From NCBI GenBank assembly GCA_904395905.1, contig CAJFNZ010000103.1, positions 1-53,320 of the forward strand: a DNA stretch of 53,320 bases, given 5' to 3'. Shown here one piece after another: positions 1 to 8,756 of the stretch (the stretch's first letter is position 1; the number at the start of each line of letters is the position of its first letter). Position numbers and translations under genes: made by a program. Source of the stretch: an uncultured Oscillospiraceae bacterium. GTDB lineage: Bacteria; Bacillota; Clostridia; Oscillospirales; Oscillospiraceae. Under the pieces are notes generated by a model that saw only the letters and a list, made by a program, of their open reading frames with translations, searched no databases and was not told where the DNA came from.

Positions 1-405
1 ATGCCCATCGTCTGCGTGGGCGAGAGCCTGGAGCAGCGGGAGCTGGGCATCACCGAGGACTGGATCTCCATGCAGATTAAGTGCGCCCTGGCCGGCGTGC
101 CCGAGGAGAAGATCCGCAAAATTGTCGTGGCCTACGAGCCCATCTGGGCCATCGGCACCGGCAAGACCGCCACGCCCGAGCAGGCCGAGGAGGTCTGTGA
201 GCACATCCGCACCGTCATCCGCAAGCTGTACGGCGCGAAAATCGCCCGGGCCATCTCCATCCTCTACGGCGGCAGCATGAACGAGAAGAACGCCTTCGAG
301 CTGCTGGCCCAGCCGGACATCGACGGCGGCCTGATTGGCGGCGCGTCCCTGGTGCCGGAGAAATTTGTGAAAATCATTGAGGCAGCCAACCAGCCGACGG
401 CCTGA
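1..405 (+). CDS. tpiA: Triosephosphate isomerase, C-terminal part (5' end outside window)
   Basis: Translation contains [23 protein letters not shown] and [11 protein letters not shown]...[10 protein letters not shown], the hallmark TIM motifs; ORF is open at the window start. Confidence 0.96.
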   Translation: MPIVCVGESLEQRELGITEDWISMQIKCALAGVPEEKIRKIVVAYEPIWAIGTGKTATPEQAEEVCEHIRTVIRKLYGAKIARAISILYGGSMNEKNAFELLAQPDIDGGLIGGASLVPEKFVKIIEAANQPTA

Positions 406-419
406 ATTTGTATAATATC

Positions 420-462
420 CACAAAACGGGCGCAGATTTTTCTGCGCCCGTTTTGTGGATTT
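420..462. terminator. Intrinsic terminator after tpiA
   Basis: Inverted repeat tccacaaaacgggcgcaga...tctgcgcccgttttgtgga immediately downstream of the tpiA stop. Confidence 0.85.
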
Positions 463-527
463 AACACTTTTTTCACGCCTTCGCGCCGCGGGTATGGTAC
501 AATGAAGGAGACGAAAGGGGAGCTGTC

Positions 528-956
528 ATGAACATTTTGTTTTTTCTGACACCCAAAGCAAACTGCTCCTTCCTCGAGGAAGACGACACCATGCGCCAGG
601 CTCTCGAGCGGATGGAGCAGGCCGGCTACTCGGCTCTGCCGATTCTCCGCAAGGACGGCACCTACTGCGGCACCCTGACCGAGGGGGACCTGCTGTGGGC
701 GCTGAAAAGCCTGTGCGTCATGGATCTGAAACAGACCGAGGGGCATACCATCATGGAAATCTCGCACCGCCGCGACAACCGGCCCGTGTCTGTGGACACC
801 GATATTGAGGATTTGATTACCAAGGCCACCGACCAGAACTTCGTGCCGGTCATTGACGACCGCGAGAAGTTCATCGGCATCGTCACGCGGAAGGCCATCA
901 TGCAGTACTGCCTGAAGAATTTCTTCGTCCATACCCACGCAGAGGTTGCCATGTAA
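528..956 (+). CDS. CBS-domain pair (Bateman module) protein
   Basis: MNILFFLTPKANCSFLEEDDTMRQALERMEQAGYSALPILRKDGTYCGTLTEGDLL...DNRPVSVDTDIEDLITKATDQNFVPVIDDREKFIGIVTRKAIM; two CBS repeats; -10-like tatggtacaat and an SD upstream. Confidence 0.9.
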   Translation: MNILFFLTPKANCSFLEEDDTMRQALERMEQAGYSALPILRKDGTYCGTLTEGDLLWALKSLCVMDLKQTEGHTIMEISHRRDNRPVSVDTDIEDLITKATDQNFVPVIDDREKFIGIVTRKAIMQYCLKNFFVHTHAEVAM

Positions 957-974
957 CGCGCATTGCGCCGACAG

Positions 975-1012
975 AGCCCCCGCCTCCCGGAACCGCCCGG
1001 GAAGCGGGGGCT
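975..1012. terminator. Terminator hairpin between convergent genes
   Basis: agcccccgc ... gcgggggct inverted repeat with inner tcccgg/ccggga, followed by ttt. Confidence 0.75.
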
Positions 1013-1037
1013 TTGCTGCGCCCATCCGGCGACGCGG

Positions 1038-1676
1038 CTACGCCGCCGGCGTGATGCTGTCGAACACGGCCTGCCAGTCGGCCGACGCCCCCTCGGGCGG
1101 CAGCAGGTAGACGGCCAGCAGGCGGGTCTCGCCGCTGCCAATCAGTGCCACCTGGGCGTTGACGGCGGCGCCGCCGGCGTCGGCGGCCGAGAGGGAGACG
1201 ACCCAGCGGCCCTCGTCCAGGCTCGGCGTGCCGGCGGAAACGGCGCCGTCGGCCAGGCCGCCGGTGAAGTACCGCTCCAGCACCGCCTGGGCGAACTGGA
1301 CGAACTCCTGTTCGGTGGGCGTCTCCAGGCCGGCGGCGGAGACGGTCTGGATGTCGATGCGCGGCGTCGATGCGCCGGCCGGGGCGGTCACGGCCAGGCG
1401 GACCGCGCCGCCGTCGGCGCCGTCGTCCAGCGACGTCACCTGGCACACATCCGGGCGGTAGGAGAAGCTGGCGGACGGCCCCGACCAGAGGACCGAATCG
1501 CCGCTCGCAGCCGGCGTCTCCGGCGTGTCCGGCTGGGAGGGGGATTCCGGGCTCCCCGCCGGCGACGCGGCGGAACCGGCCGGCTGGCTGCCCCAGAAGA
1601 TGGCGACGGTGGCGGCCAGGCAGACGGCCAGCACCGCCACCGAGAGGGCCGCGTAGCCCTTACGCAAGTGCAGCAC
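1038..1676 (-). CDS. Hypothetical single-TM secreted/membrane protein
   Basis: N-terminal basic plus hydrophobic segment (MLHLRKGYAALSVAVLAVCLAATVAIFW), Pro/Ser/Ala linker, C-terminal globular part; starts overlapping the end of the upstream gene by 17 nt. Confidence 0.7.
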   Translation of the reverse strand: MLHLRKGYAALSVAVLAVCLAATVAIFWGSQPAGSAASPAGSPESPSQPDTPETPAASGDSVLWSGPSASFSYRPDVCQVTSLDDGADGGAVRLAVTAPAGASTPRIDIQTVSAAGLETPTEQEFVQFAQAVLERYFTGGLADGAVSAGTPSLDEGRWVVSLSAADAGGAAVNAQVALIGSGETRLLAVYLLPPEGASADWQAVFDSITPAA

Positions 1677-2886
1677 CTCCCAGCGGCATCTGGACGGCGG
1701 CCTCCGACTGCCGCTCCACGGTCCAGGCGGTCTTGTCCTGGGGGAACAGGATGACGGCGGAACACGTCTCGGCCAGCAGGTCCGGCGTGGCCAGGATGAT
1801 GCCCTCGTCGTTCAGGCCGCCGTCGGCCATCCGGCCGGTGTCCCACTCGGAATAGCGGCTGCGCAGCTGGTAGGGGTCGGCGACCAGGAAATAGCCGACG
1901 CCGTCCTGGACGACGTAGTCCTCCAGGACCATGTAGTGCTGGGCGCTGGTGAAGTTGCCCCGGGACATATGGACGATGGCCAGGGCGTTCTCCTCGCCGA
2001 CCATGGTCTGCACCTGCTGCCAGTCGATGGCGGCCTGGCCGTCCGCAGGCGTCTGGAAGTAGTATTCCGGCTCCGGCAGGCCGAAGAGCCCGGCCGCCAC
2101 GCCCATGAATTCGTCGGGCACGCCGTGGGCCTCGATGCGGTAGCCGTTCTCGATGGCGTAGTCGGACAGGTACGTGGGGTCGATTTCCCGGTGGAGGTAC
2201 GTGGCGATGACGCTGCTGACGGCCATGACGCCGCAGGAGCGGTTAATCATGGTGTCGTTGGCCTCGGCCTCGCTGTCGGCGTTGGGGAAGGGATAGGAGG
2301 CCCAGTCGGGGTCGGTCTGGGCGTAGTAGTAAAAGCCGAGGCTCTCGCCGCTGCGCAGCAGGGAGCCGTCGATGCCGGCGGCAATCATCCGCGCCTTGTA
2401 GACGGTGTAGACGTCGTTCTGCATGGCCGCGGGCAGCTGCGGCAGCTGCCCGAGCAGGTAGACCGTCAGCTCGTCCAGCCGCGGCGTCCGGTCCAGGCGG
2501 CAGAAGTCGTAGAGGGTCTGCACCAGGGTCTCCAGGTGGCTGTCGAAGTAGTCGATGACCTCGCCGCGCAGCTGGGTGTGGGCCACAAACTGCGGCTCGT
2601 CCACCTGGGCGAGGGCCTCCTTGACGGCGCGCACCGTCTCGGAGCGCTCGCCGGGGGCGGGGCCCTCCGTGCCGGGATAGGCCGCCTGGAGCAGCTCCGG
2701 CACCTCAATGCCGGAAAAGGCGACGCCGTCCTGGGTCAGGGCGGCGGACTCCCCGGCGAAGATTGGCTCGACCTCCACCTGGGCCAGCACCGCCGACAGC
2801 TGTCCGGCGTCGGCGGCGGCGAAGAGGGCCAGGGCCGCGGCCAGCGCCAGAACCAGCGCCAGGCGGCGCGTGTGGGTTGCGTGCAT
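1660..2886 (-). CDS. Secreted C39-like peptidase-domain protein
   Basis: Start placed at MHATHTRRLALVLALAAALALFAAADAG (signal peptide; SD gaaaggag upstream). Candidate catalytic residues NRSCGVMAVSSV, SAQHYMVLEDY, FLVADPY fit the C39-like papain fold. Confidence 0.75.
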   Translation of the reverse strand: MHATHTRRLALVLALAAALALFAAADAGQLSAVLAQVEVEPIFAGESAALTQDGVAFSGIEVPELLQAAYPGTEGPAPGERSETVRAVKEALAQVDEPQFVAHTQLRGEVIDYFDSHLETLVQTLYDFCRLDRTPRLDELTVYLLGQLPQLPAAMQNDVYTVYKARMIAAGIDGSLLRSGESLGFYYYAQTDPDWASYPFPNADSEAEANDTMINRSCGVMAVSSVIATYLHREIDPTYLSDYAIENGYRIEAHGVPDEFMGVAAGLFGLPEPEYYFQTPADGQAAIDWQQVQTMVGEENALAIVHMSRGNFTSAQHYMVLEDYVVQDGVGYFLVADPYQLRSRYSEWDTGRMADGGLNDEGIILATPDLLAETCSAVILFPQDKTAWTVERQSEAAVQMPLGGAALA

Positions 2887-2900
2887 GGTCAGCTCCTTTC

Positions 2901-3671
2901 TCAAAAGCGTTGCAGCAGGGAAAGTATCAGAAGATGGAGCGGGTAGAAGGCATAGAACCCCCACTTGAGGGCGGGATTCCGGCGGCCCTGGGCGCCGTGG
3001 TAGGCGGCCAGCAGCGGAATCGGCAGCAGGAAGCCCAGCCGGTAGCCGTACAGAAGCCAGGCGGCCGGATTCTGGACCAGTTCCGGAGCCACCGGCAGCA
3101 GATAGCAGGCGAGCCCCACGGCCGTGAAGGCCCACAGCTTTGCCGCCGGACGGTCCCGCAGGGTGCCGAAGGCGAGAATCCAGAAGACGCCGATATACCC
3201 CCAGTCGGCCGGCGTGGACAGGGCGGCCAGCAGGGCCGCCAGCAGGAGGCGCACCGCCAGGGGCAGGCTGCGCCGCTCCCAGACGGCCAGCGCCAGCAGG
3301 CCCAGCAGAAGCCCCCAGAGGACGCTGGTCTCAGCGGTGGGGTCCAGGCCGAAGTAGTGGGTGAACGGAAGATGGGAGAGGAGCGCGAAACAGAACAGGC
3401 GCCGGGCATACCGCCGCAGGTTGGACGTGTGGTAGAAGCCCTCGGCCACAAAGAAACACATGATGGGCATCGTCAGGCGGCCCAGGGTGCGCAGCACAAT
3501 CCACTCCACCGAGCCGGCGCAGAGAAACCCGCTGGCGAAGTGGTCCAGGGCCATCGCGGCCAGGGCGACGGCCTTGAGCCAGTTGGCCGTCAGGCCGCCG
3601 GCGCGGACACGGGCCGCGGCGCCGGCCAGACGGGCGGCCCGGGGGACCAAGGCAGCTTCCGAAGGGAACAC
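2901..3671 (-). CDS. TraX-like membrane protein (acyltransferase-like family)
   Basis: LTANWLKAVALAAMALDHF...LRTLGRLTMPIMCFFVAEGFYHTSNLRRYARRLFCFALLSHLPF...FYAFYPLHLLIL matches TraX family layout. Start assigned at a GTG preceded by ggaggtg. Confidence 0.82.
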   Translation of the reverse strand: MFPSEAALVPRAARLAGAAARVRAGGLTANWLKAVALAAMALDHFASGFLCAGSVEWIVLRTLGRLTMPIMCFFVAEGFYHTSNLRRYARRLFCFALLSHLPFTHYFGLDPTAETSVLWGLLLGLLALAVWERRSLPLAVRLLLAALLAALSTPADWGYIGVFWILAFGTLRDRPAAKLWAFTAVGLACYLLPVAPELVQNPAAWLLYGYRLGFLLPIPLLAAYHGAQGRRNPALKWGFYAFYPLHLLILSLLQRF

Positions 3672-3734
3672 GGGATTTGCACCTCCAGGGGAAGCCCGGC
3701 AAAAGCCGGACCATTCCGGGTATTTCTGCCCTCC

Positions 3735-3745
3735 ATGATACCACA
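3735..3745 (-). promoter_or_regulatory. Extended -10 element (TGTGGTATCAT) for the TraX-like gene
   Basis: Reverse complement of atgataccaca. Confidence 0.45.
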
Positions 3746-3832
3746 GGGGCGGAAAACGAGGCAAATACTCGTTTCGTATCGGATTCTATACGCCGCGCCT
3801 ATATTACGCCGCCGTTCGACAGGGGAAACAGA

Positions 3833-3871
3833 CGCCCCCGCCGCCCCCGGAATCGGCAGGCAGCGGGGGCG
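3833..3871 (-). terminator. Hairpin downstream of KduD-like SDR
   Basis: cgcccccgc ... gcgggggcg inverted repeat. Confidence 0.55.
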
Positions 3872-3896
3872 CTGCGCGCTCCAGCGGGGTATTCCG

Positions 3897-4661
3897 TTAC
3901 ATGACCAGGTAGCCGCCGTCCACGGGGATGACGGCGCCGCCCAGGTAGTCGCTGGCGTGGGAGGCCAGGAAGACGCAGGGGCCCTTCATGTCCTCGGGCT
4001 TGCCCCAGCGGCCGGCCGGGATCCGGCCGAGAATCACCTGGGAGCGGGGGTTGGCCGGGTCGGACAGGGCTGCGCACATGTCGGTGTCCATGTAGCCGGG
4101 GGCCAGGCAGTTGACGTTGATGCCCTTGGCAATCCAGTCGTTGCTCATCTCCTTGGCCATCTGGGTCAGGCCGCCCTTGGCCGCGGCGTAGGCGGGGGTA
4201 ATCATGCCGCCGAAGAAGGCCGCCATGGAGGACACCAGGATAATCTTGCCGTAGCCCTTGGGAATCATGGTCTTGGCGGCCTCCTGGCAGAGGATGAAGA
4301 CGGCGTTCAGGTTGACGTTGATGACGTCGTCCCAGTCCTGGATGGGGAACTCCTCGGCCGGGTGGCGGCGCTGGATGCCGTGGGAGACGACGAGGATGTC
4401 CAAATCGCCGCCCAGCTTCTCCAGGGCCTCGCGGTAGCAGCGGTAGACCTCCTCCCGGACGCCCAGGTCGGCCTTGACGCCGTGGCACTTGAAGCCCTTG
4501 TCGCAGTAGGACTTGGCCACGTCGAAGACCGAGTCGCCGGTGCCGACCAGGCAGACCTCGCAGCCGGCCTCCATCAGGCCCTCGGCCATGCCGTTGCCCA
4601 GGCCGCGGGTGCCGCCGGTGACGAGCGCCTTCTTGCCGGTAATATCAAACAGCTGATTCAT
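3897..4661 (-). CDS. SDR oxidoreductase, KduD/gluconate 5-dehydrogenase-like
   Basis: TGxxxGxG (TGGTRGLGNG), YxxxK (YAAAK), and KduD-like RIPAGRWGKPEDMKGPCVFLASHASDYLGGAVIPVDGGY. Confidence 0.88.
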   Translation of the reverse strand: MNQLFDITGKKALVTGGTRGLGNGMAEGLMEAGCEVCLVGTGDSVFDVAKSYCDKGFKCHGVKADLGVREEVYRCYREALEKLGGDLDILVVSHGIQRRHPAEEFPIQDWDDVINVNLNAVFILCQEAAKTMIPKGYGKIILVSSMAAFFGGMITPAYAAAKGGLTQMAKEMSNDWIAKGINVNCLAPGYMDTDMCAALSDPANPRSQVILGRIPAGRWGKPEDMKGPCVFLASHASDYLGGAVIPVDGGYLVM

Positions 4662-4705
4662 AGGGTAGCTCCTCCTTATGTAATGGGAACAAAATATCCA
4701 AATCT

Positions 4706-4735
4706 AGTATACCGAACGCCGCCCACCCCTGTCAA
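4706..4735 (-). promoter_or_regulatory. Sigma-A-type promoter for the KduD-like gene
   Basis: Reverse strand TTGACA - 18 nt - TATACT. Confidence 0.75.
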
Positions 4736-4828
4736 CCGGGGGCCGTGCGGAATGTCGCCGAAAATGCCGGCCGGTCCGGAGCGGGCGTGGGGCGCCCCTC
4801 CTCCGGTGGGCGGGGGAGGGGCGGGAGG

Positions 4829-5818
4829 TTATTTCGTTTCGAAGACCGAGGGATTGACCACGTTCGGCGGGATGCGGCCCTCCAGCAGGGCCGTCATGCC
4901 GGAGATGCCCTCGTCGGCCATGGCCATGCGGCTGCGCATGGTGAGGCTGGCGATGTGGGGCGTCATGGTGACGTTGTCCAGCTCCAGCAGGCCGGGGTGG
5001 ACGGCGTTGGGCTCCGTCTCGAAGACGTCCAGGCCGGCGCCCTTGATGACGCCGTCCTTCAGGGCGTGGTAGAGGGCGTCCTCGTCCACCAGCTTGCCCC
5101 GGGCCGTGTTGACGAAGTAGGCCGTGGGCTTCATCTTCCGGAACGTCTCGGCGTTGAACATATGGTGGTTCTCGGGGAAGTACGGGGCGTGGAGGGAGAT
5201 GCAGTCGGCCGTGGCCAGCAGCTCGTCGAAGGGCAGATACGTGACGTCGTACTCCTGCTCCACCTCGGGCTTGGCGCGGTACTGGTCGAAGTAGACGACC
5301 TTCATGCCCATGCCCTGGGCCTTCCGGCAGACCCGCTTGCCGATGCGGCCGAAGCCCACGATGCCCAGCGTGCTGCCGGCAATCATGGTGTTCAGGTCGG
5401 AGAACAGCGGGGCAATCCACTCCTTCTGCCGGACCTGGCGGTCGTACCGGGCGACGCCGCGCATGGTGGCGAAAATCAGCGTTGCGCCCAGCTCGGCCGT
5501 GGCCTCGGTGACGGAGGTGGGGGTGTTCAGGATGGGCAGGCCCACCTCGGTGGCGTACTTCCAGTCAATCCGGTCGTAGCCGACGCCGTAGTTGGCGATG
5601 GCCTTGACGCCGTGGGCCAGGCAGGCGTCGATGACGTTCTTGCCGGCGGTGAAGTCGATGGCGAACAGGGCGTCGTACTGGGGCAGCAGCTCCAGGACCT
5701 TCTCCTCGGACATCGTGACGTCGGGCACGTCGGGCATGGTGAACTCGTAGCGGTCCTCATAGGGGGCGAGGCACGCCTCGGGGATCCACTTCGTGAGGAG
5801 GAGTTTCTTCTTTTCCAT
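4829..5818 (-). CDS. D-isomer-specific 2-hydroxyacid dehydrogenase
   Basis: GSTLGIVGFGRIGKRVCRKAQGMGMKVVYFD nucleotide-binding motif; FVNTARGKLVDEDALYHALKDGVIKGAGLDVFETEP. Confidence 0.93.
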   Translation of the reverse strand: MEKKKLLLTKWIPEACLAPYEDRYEFTMPDVPDVTMSEEKVLELLPQYDALFAIDFTAGKNVIDACLAHGVKAIANYGVGYDRIDWKYATEVGLPILNTPTSVTEATAELGATLIFATMRGVARYDRQVRQKEWIAPLFSDLNTMIAGSTLGIVGFGRIGKRVCRKAQGMGMKVVYFDQYRAKPEVEQEYDVTYLPFDELLATADCISLHAPYFPENHHMFNAETFRKMKPTAYFVNTARGKLVDEDALYHALKDGVIKGAGLDVFETEPNAVHPGLLELDNVTMTPHIASLTMRSRMAMADEGISGMTALLEGRIPPNVVNPSVFETK

Positions 5819-5833
5819 CGCTGTGTCCCTCCC

Positions 5834-6628
5834 TTACAGGCTCTCGGTCATGCGGCGGACGTCGCCGCAGGTGCCGGCCCAGTAGGCCTTGAGGACGCGG
5901 AACTCGTCGCCGATGCAGAAGTGCCGGACGCCGAGGCCCTTGTAGTACTCCGCCTTCTCCAGGGTGTCGCACTCGCAGCGGGGCTGCACGCCGCACTCGA
6001 GCGCCGTGCGGATGACGTACTCCTCGACCTCCTTGAGCTCCGCGCCGTGCTCGGAGGCGTTCCAGCCGCGGCTCATGCTGTAATCGGAGGGGCCGAACTG
6101 CACCATATCCACGCCGGGAATCGAGCAGATGGCCTTGATGTTGTCCACGGCCTCGGCCTTTTCAATCATGAAGAGCTTGACCACGTTCCGGGTCATCTGG
6201 ACCTGCTCCATCTGGGGCAGGTGGTCGTGGTAGCGGATCCACCGGCCGTTGGGGAAGCCGAAGCGGCCGCCGTCGGGGCAGTCGGGCGCCATGGCGAAGA
6301 GCGTCTCGGAGACCTCCTCGGGCGTCTTGTGGTCGGCGAACAGGATGCCCTGGAAGCCCATGGCGGCGGCTTTCTGGGCCACGTAGAAGCGGTTCTGGAA
6401 GTCCACCTTGATGATGGAGCCGATGTTGTGCAGCTCGGCGGCCCGGACGAAGTTCTCCATCTCCATCAGGTTGTGGGGCGCGTACTCGGCCAGGAACTCC
6501 ACATAGTCAAAGTTCCCGGTGACGGCGGCGGCCTCCACCGAGGAGGGGTTGATGTTGAACAGCCGGGTGGCCATGGTGGGCTTGCCGGCCTGGAGCAGTG
6601 CGCGAATCTTGTTTTCCGGAACAGACAT
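5834..6628 (-). CDS. HpcH/HpaI aldolase/citrate lyase-family protein
   Basis: MATRLFNINPSSVEAAAVTGNFDYVEFLAEYAPHN...KLFMIEKAEAVDNIKAICSIPGVDMVQFGPSDYSMSRG. Confidence 0.9.
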   Translation of the reverse strand: MSVPENKIRALLQAGKPTMATRLFNINPSSVEAAAVTGNFDYVEFLAEYAPHNLMEMENFVRAAELHNIGSIIKVDFQNRFYVAQKAAAMGFQGILFADHKTPEEVSETLFAMAPDCPDGGRFGFPNGRWIRYHDHLPQMEQVQMTRNVVKLFMIEKAEAVDNIKAICSIPGVDMVQFGPSDYSMSRGWNASEHGAELKEVEEYVIRTALECGVQPRCECDTLEKAEYYKGLGVRHFCIGDEFRVLKAYWAGTCGDVRRMTESL

Positions 6629-6687
6629 GTGGGACGCCTCCTATGTATTGAGTCCATGAAACGGCGGCCTCTCCGCCGTTCGTTCCA

Positions 6688-6716
6688 AGAATAGGTCTTC
6701 CACTGGAAAATGTCAA
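6688..6716 (-). promoter_or_regulatory. Sigma-A-type promoter for HpaI / 2-hydroxyacid dehydrogenase operon
   Basis: Reverse strand TTGACA - 17 nt - TATTCT; hairpin aacggcgg/ccgccgtt in the leader (about 6659-6679). Confidence 0.75.
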
Positions 6717-6768
6717 TGCACAGACTTGGCATAGAGTTTGCGCATCTTGCGATAATGGGGATTCGAGA

Positions 6769-6797
6769 TTGACAAGGACGCGGCGGTGGATTAAAGT
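6769..6797 (+). promoter_or_regulatory. Promoter for AraC-family gene
   Basis: TTGACA - 17 nt - TAAAGT. Confidence 0.6.
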
Positions 6798-6815
6798 GAA
6801 GTCAGAGGTGATTCG

Positions 6816-7664
6816 GTGAAAAGCACGGCATTTTTATCAAAAAATATCACATACCGCTGCGATTACAGCAGCTCTTTGCACAACCACGCCAATGAGCCGA
6901 CGGATTGCCTGCACTACCATGATTTCTACGAGCTGATTGTCTATTTTGGGCAGTCCGGCTCCTTCGCCGTGGGGGAGGATCTGTATCCGCTGGCCTACGG
7001 GGACATCGTCCCGGTGGATATGTTCCTGCCCCACCGGCTGTTCCCGGATCCGAACGGGAGCTTCGAGAGCCTCTCCGCCCAGGTGGATCCGGGATTGCTG
7101 ATTGCTTTCAGCACCCCAACGGCGAACCTGGCCGATTTGTTCCGCCGGCAGGAGGGGCGCAGCCCCATCCACCACGTGGCGCCGGGGACGGCGGCCAAGT
7201 ACCGGCGGCTGCTGGAGGAGTACCGGGCGGCCCGGGCCGACCAGAGCCAGGACATCCTGGTCAAGGCCATCCTCCACCAGCTGCTGGCCTACGCCTACCG
7301 GGACTGCGCCCCCGAGGCGGCCCGGGACAGCGCGGCCAACCAGCAGCTGGAGATTGTCACGCGGCTCATCCACTACATCAACCGCCACCTGGCCGAGCGG
7401 CTGCCGCTGGAGCGGCTGGCCGAGGAGGTCAATTACAGCACGTACTACATCTGCCACATCTTCAAGGCCATGACCAACCGGAGCATCAGCAGCTACATCC
7501 TCGAGAAGCGGGTGGAGCGGGTCACGGGGCTGCTGCGGGGCGGCATGACGGCCCACAAGGCCGCCGAGGCCGTGGGCTTCAACAGTTACAGCCACTTCTA
7601 CCGGACGTTCTGCCGGACGATGGGGTGCAGCCCGGCGGCCTACATGGCCGGCGCCCAGAACTGA
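6816..7664 (+). CDS. AraC-family transcriptional regulator (cupin-like N-terminus)
   Basis: LHYHDFYELIVYFGQSGSFAVGEDLYPLAYGDIVPVDMFLPHRLFP; C-terminal HTH VNYSTYYICHIFKAMTNRSISSYILEKRVERV...AEAVGFNSYSHFYRTFCRTMGCSPAAY. Confidence 0.93.
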   Translation: MKSTAFLSKNITYRCDYSSSLHNHANEPTDCLHYHDFYELIVYFGQSGSFAVGEDLYPLAYGDIVPVDMFLPHRLFPDPNGSFESLSAQVDPGLLIAFSTPTANLADLFRRQEGRSPIHHVAPGTAAKYRRLLEEYRAARADQSQDILVKAILHQLLAYAYRDCAPEAARDSAANQQLEIVTRLIHYINRHLAERLPLERLAEEVNYSTYYICHIFKAMTNRSISSYILEKRVERVTGLLRGGMTAHKAAEAVGFNSYSHFYRTFCRTMGCSPAAYMAGAQN

Positions 7665-7674
7665 AAATCGCGCC

Positions 7675-7698
7675 TGCCCGCCCCCTGCGGGGCGGGCA
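7675..7698. terminator. Bidirectional terminator between convergent araC-like and SDR genes
   Basis: tgcccgcccc ctgc ggggcgggca, perfect 10-bp stem. Confidence 0.75.
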
Positions 7699-7719
7699 AA
7701 CGCGAAGGGTTTGGCGGTA

Positions 7720-8502
7720 TTACAGGTCCTTGGCCTCGGGCAGGCCGCAGCGGCTCCAGCCGCCGTCCACAAACAGGGTCTGGCCGGTGATGCCGCTGGC
7801 CTCCTGGGACGCCAGGAAGCAGACGGCGCTGCCGATTTCCTCGGGGTCGAGCAGGCGCTTCATGGGAATCACCAGCAGGTTGTTGTCGATGTCGATGATG
7901 CCCTCGGCGATGCCCTTGCGGACCATGTCGGTCATGACGTAGCCCGGGGCCACGGCGTTGATGCGGATGTTGAAGCGGCCCCACTCCACGCCCAGCGTGC
8001 CCACGAGGCCGTTGACGGCCGCCTTGGAGATGTTGTACGGCGAGCGGCGGGTCGTGAAGCACTCGGAGTTGGCCGAGGAGATGCAGACGATGCTGCCGCC
8101 GTTCGGCTGGTTCTTCATGTGCCGCGCCGCGGCCCGGGAGGCGAAGTAGTACGCCTTCAGGTTCAGGTCCATGAGGAAGTCGAACTTCTCCTCGGGGAAG
8201 TCCGTGGCCCACTCGCGGATCTGGATGCCGGCGTTGTTCACCAGAATATCGATGGAGCCGTGGTCCGCCACGACGCCGTCAATCAGCTTGTCAATCTCCG
8301 GCACCTGGCGCAGGTCCACCTGACGGGCCTCGGCGGCGCCGCCGGCCTCCTGAATCAGGCGGACCGTCTCCTCGGCCGCCTCGAGGTTGATGTCGGCGAT
8401 GACCAGCTTGGCCCCCTCCCGGGCCAGGCACAGGGCGATGCCCCGGCCGATGCCGGCGCCGGCGCCGGTGACAACGGCAAGTTTCTCCTTGAGTCCACGC
8501 AT
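7720..8502 (-). CDS. SDR oxidoreductase (FabG-like)
   Basis: VVTGAGAGIGRGIA, NNAGI, YNISKAAV, VDGGW. Confidence 0.92.
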   Translation of the reverse strand: MRGLKEKLAVVTGAGAGIGRGIALCLAREGAKLVIADINLEAAEETVRLIQEAGGAAEARQVDLRQVPEIDKLIDGVVADHGSIDILVNNAGIQIREWATDFPEEKFDFLMDLNLKAYYFASRAAARHMKNQPNGGSIVCISSANSECFTTRRSPYNISKAAVNGLVGTLGVEWGRFNIRINAVAPGYVMTDMVRKGIAEGIIDIDNNLLVIPMKRLLDPEEIGSAVCFLASQEASGITGQTLFVDGGWSRCGLPEAKDL

Positions 8503-8588
8503 AGTTTGCTCCGTCCCTTCTTCGATATCTGGAATTGACTCTTGACAAGGCGCAGGAATGTGGATACCATATTCCTGACAATGTTCAA

Positions 8589-8619
8589 ATTATACACATC
8601 CTCGTTAGAACATTCAAGA
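8589..8619 (-). promoter_or_regulatory. Promoter for SDR at 7720-8502
   Basis: Reverse strand TTGAAT - 17 nt - TATAAT. Confidence 0.65.
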
Positions 8620-8756
8620 TTTTTTGAACTTTTCATACAAATTTAACGGTTTTTTGTGCAGCTTGTAAAAAATGGAGCCTTGTTTTTTGGAACATCAGAC
8701 GACAGAGGCTTGACCATGCGCCGCCGGATCCGGCGAGAGAAAGGAGCGTTTCCCCG

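Noticed and set aside
4745-6694. 649-aa plus-strand ORF
   Set aside because: Antisense to the 2-hydroxyacid dehydrogenase and HpaI aldolase; low-complexity V/G/D/H composition.
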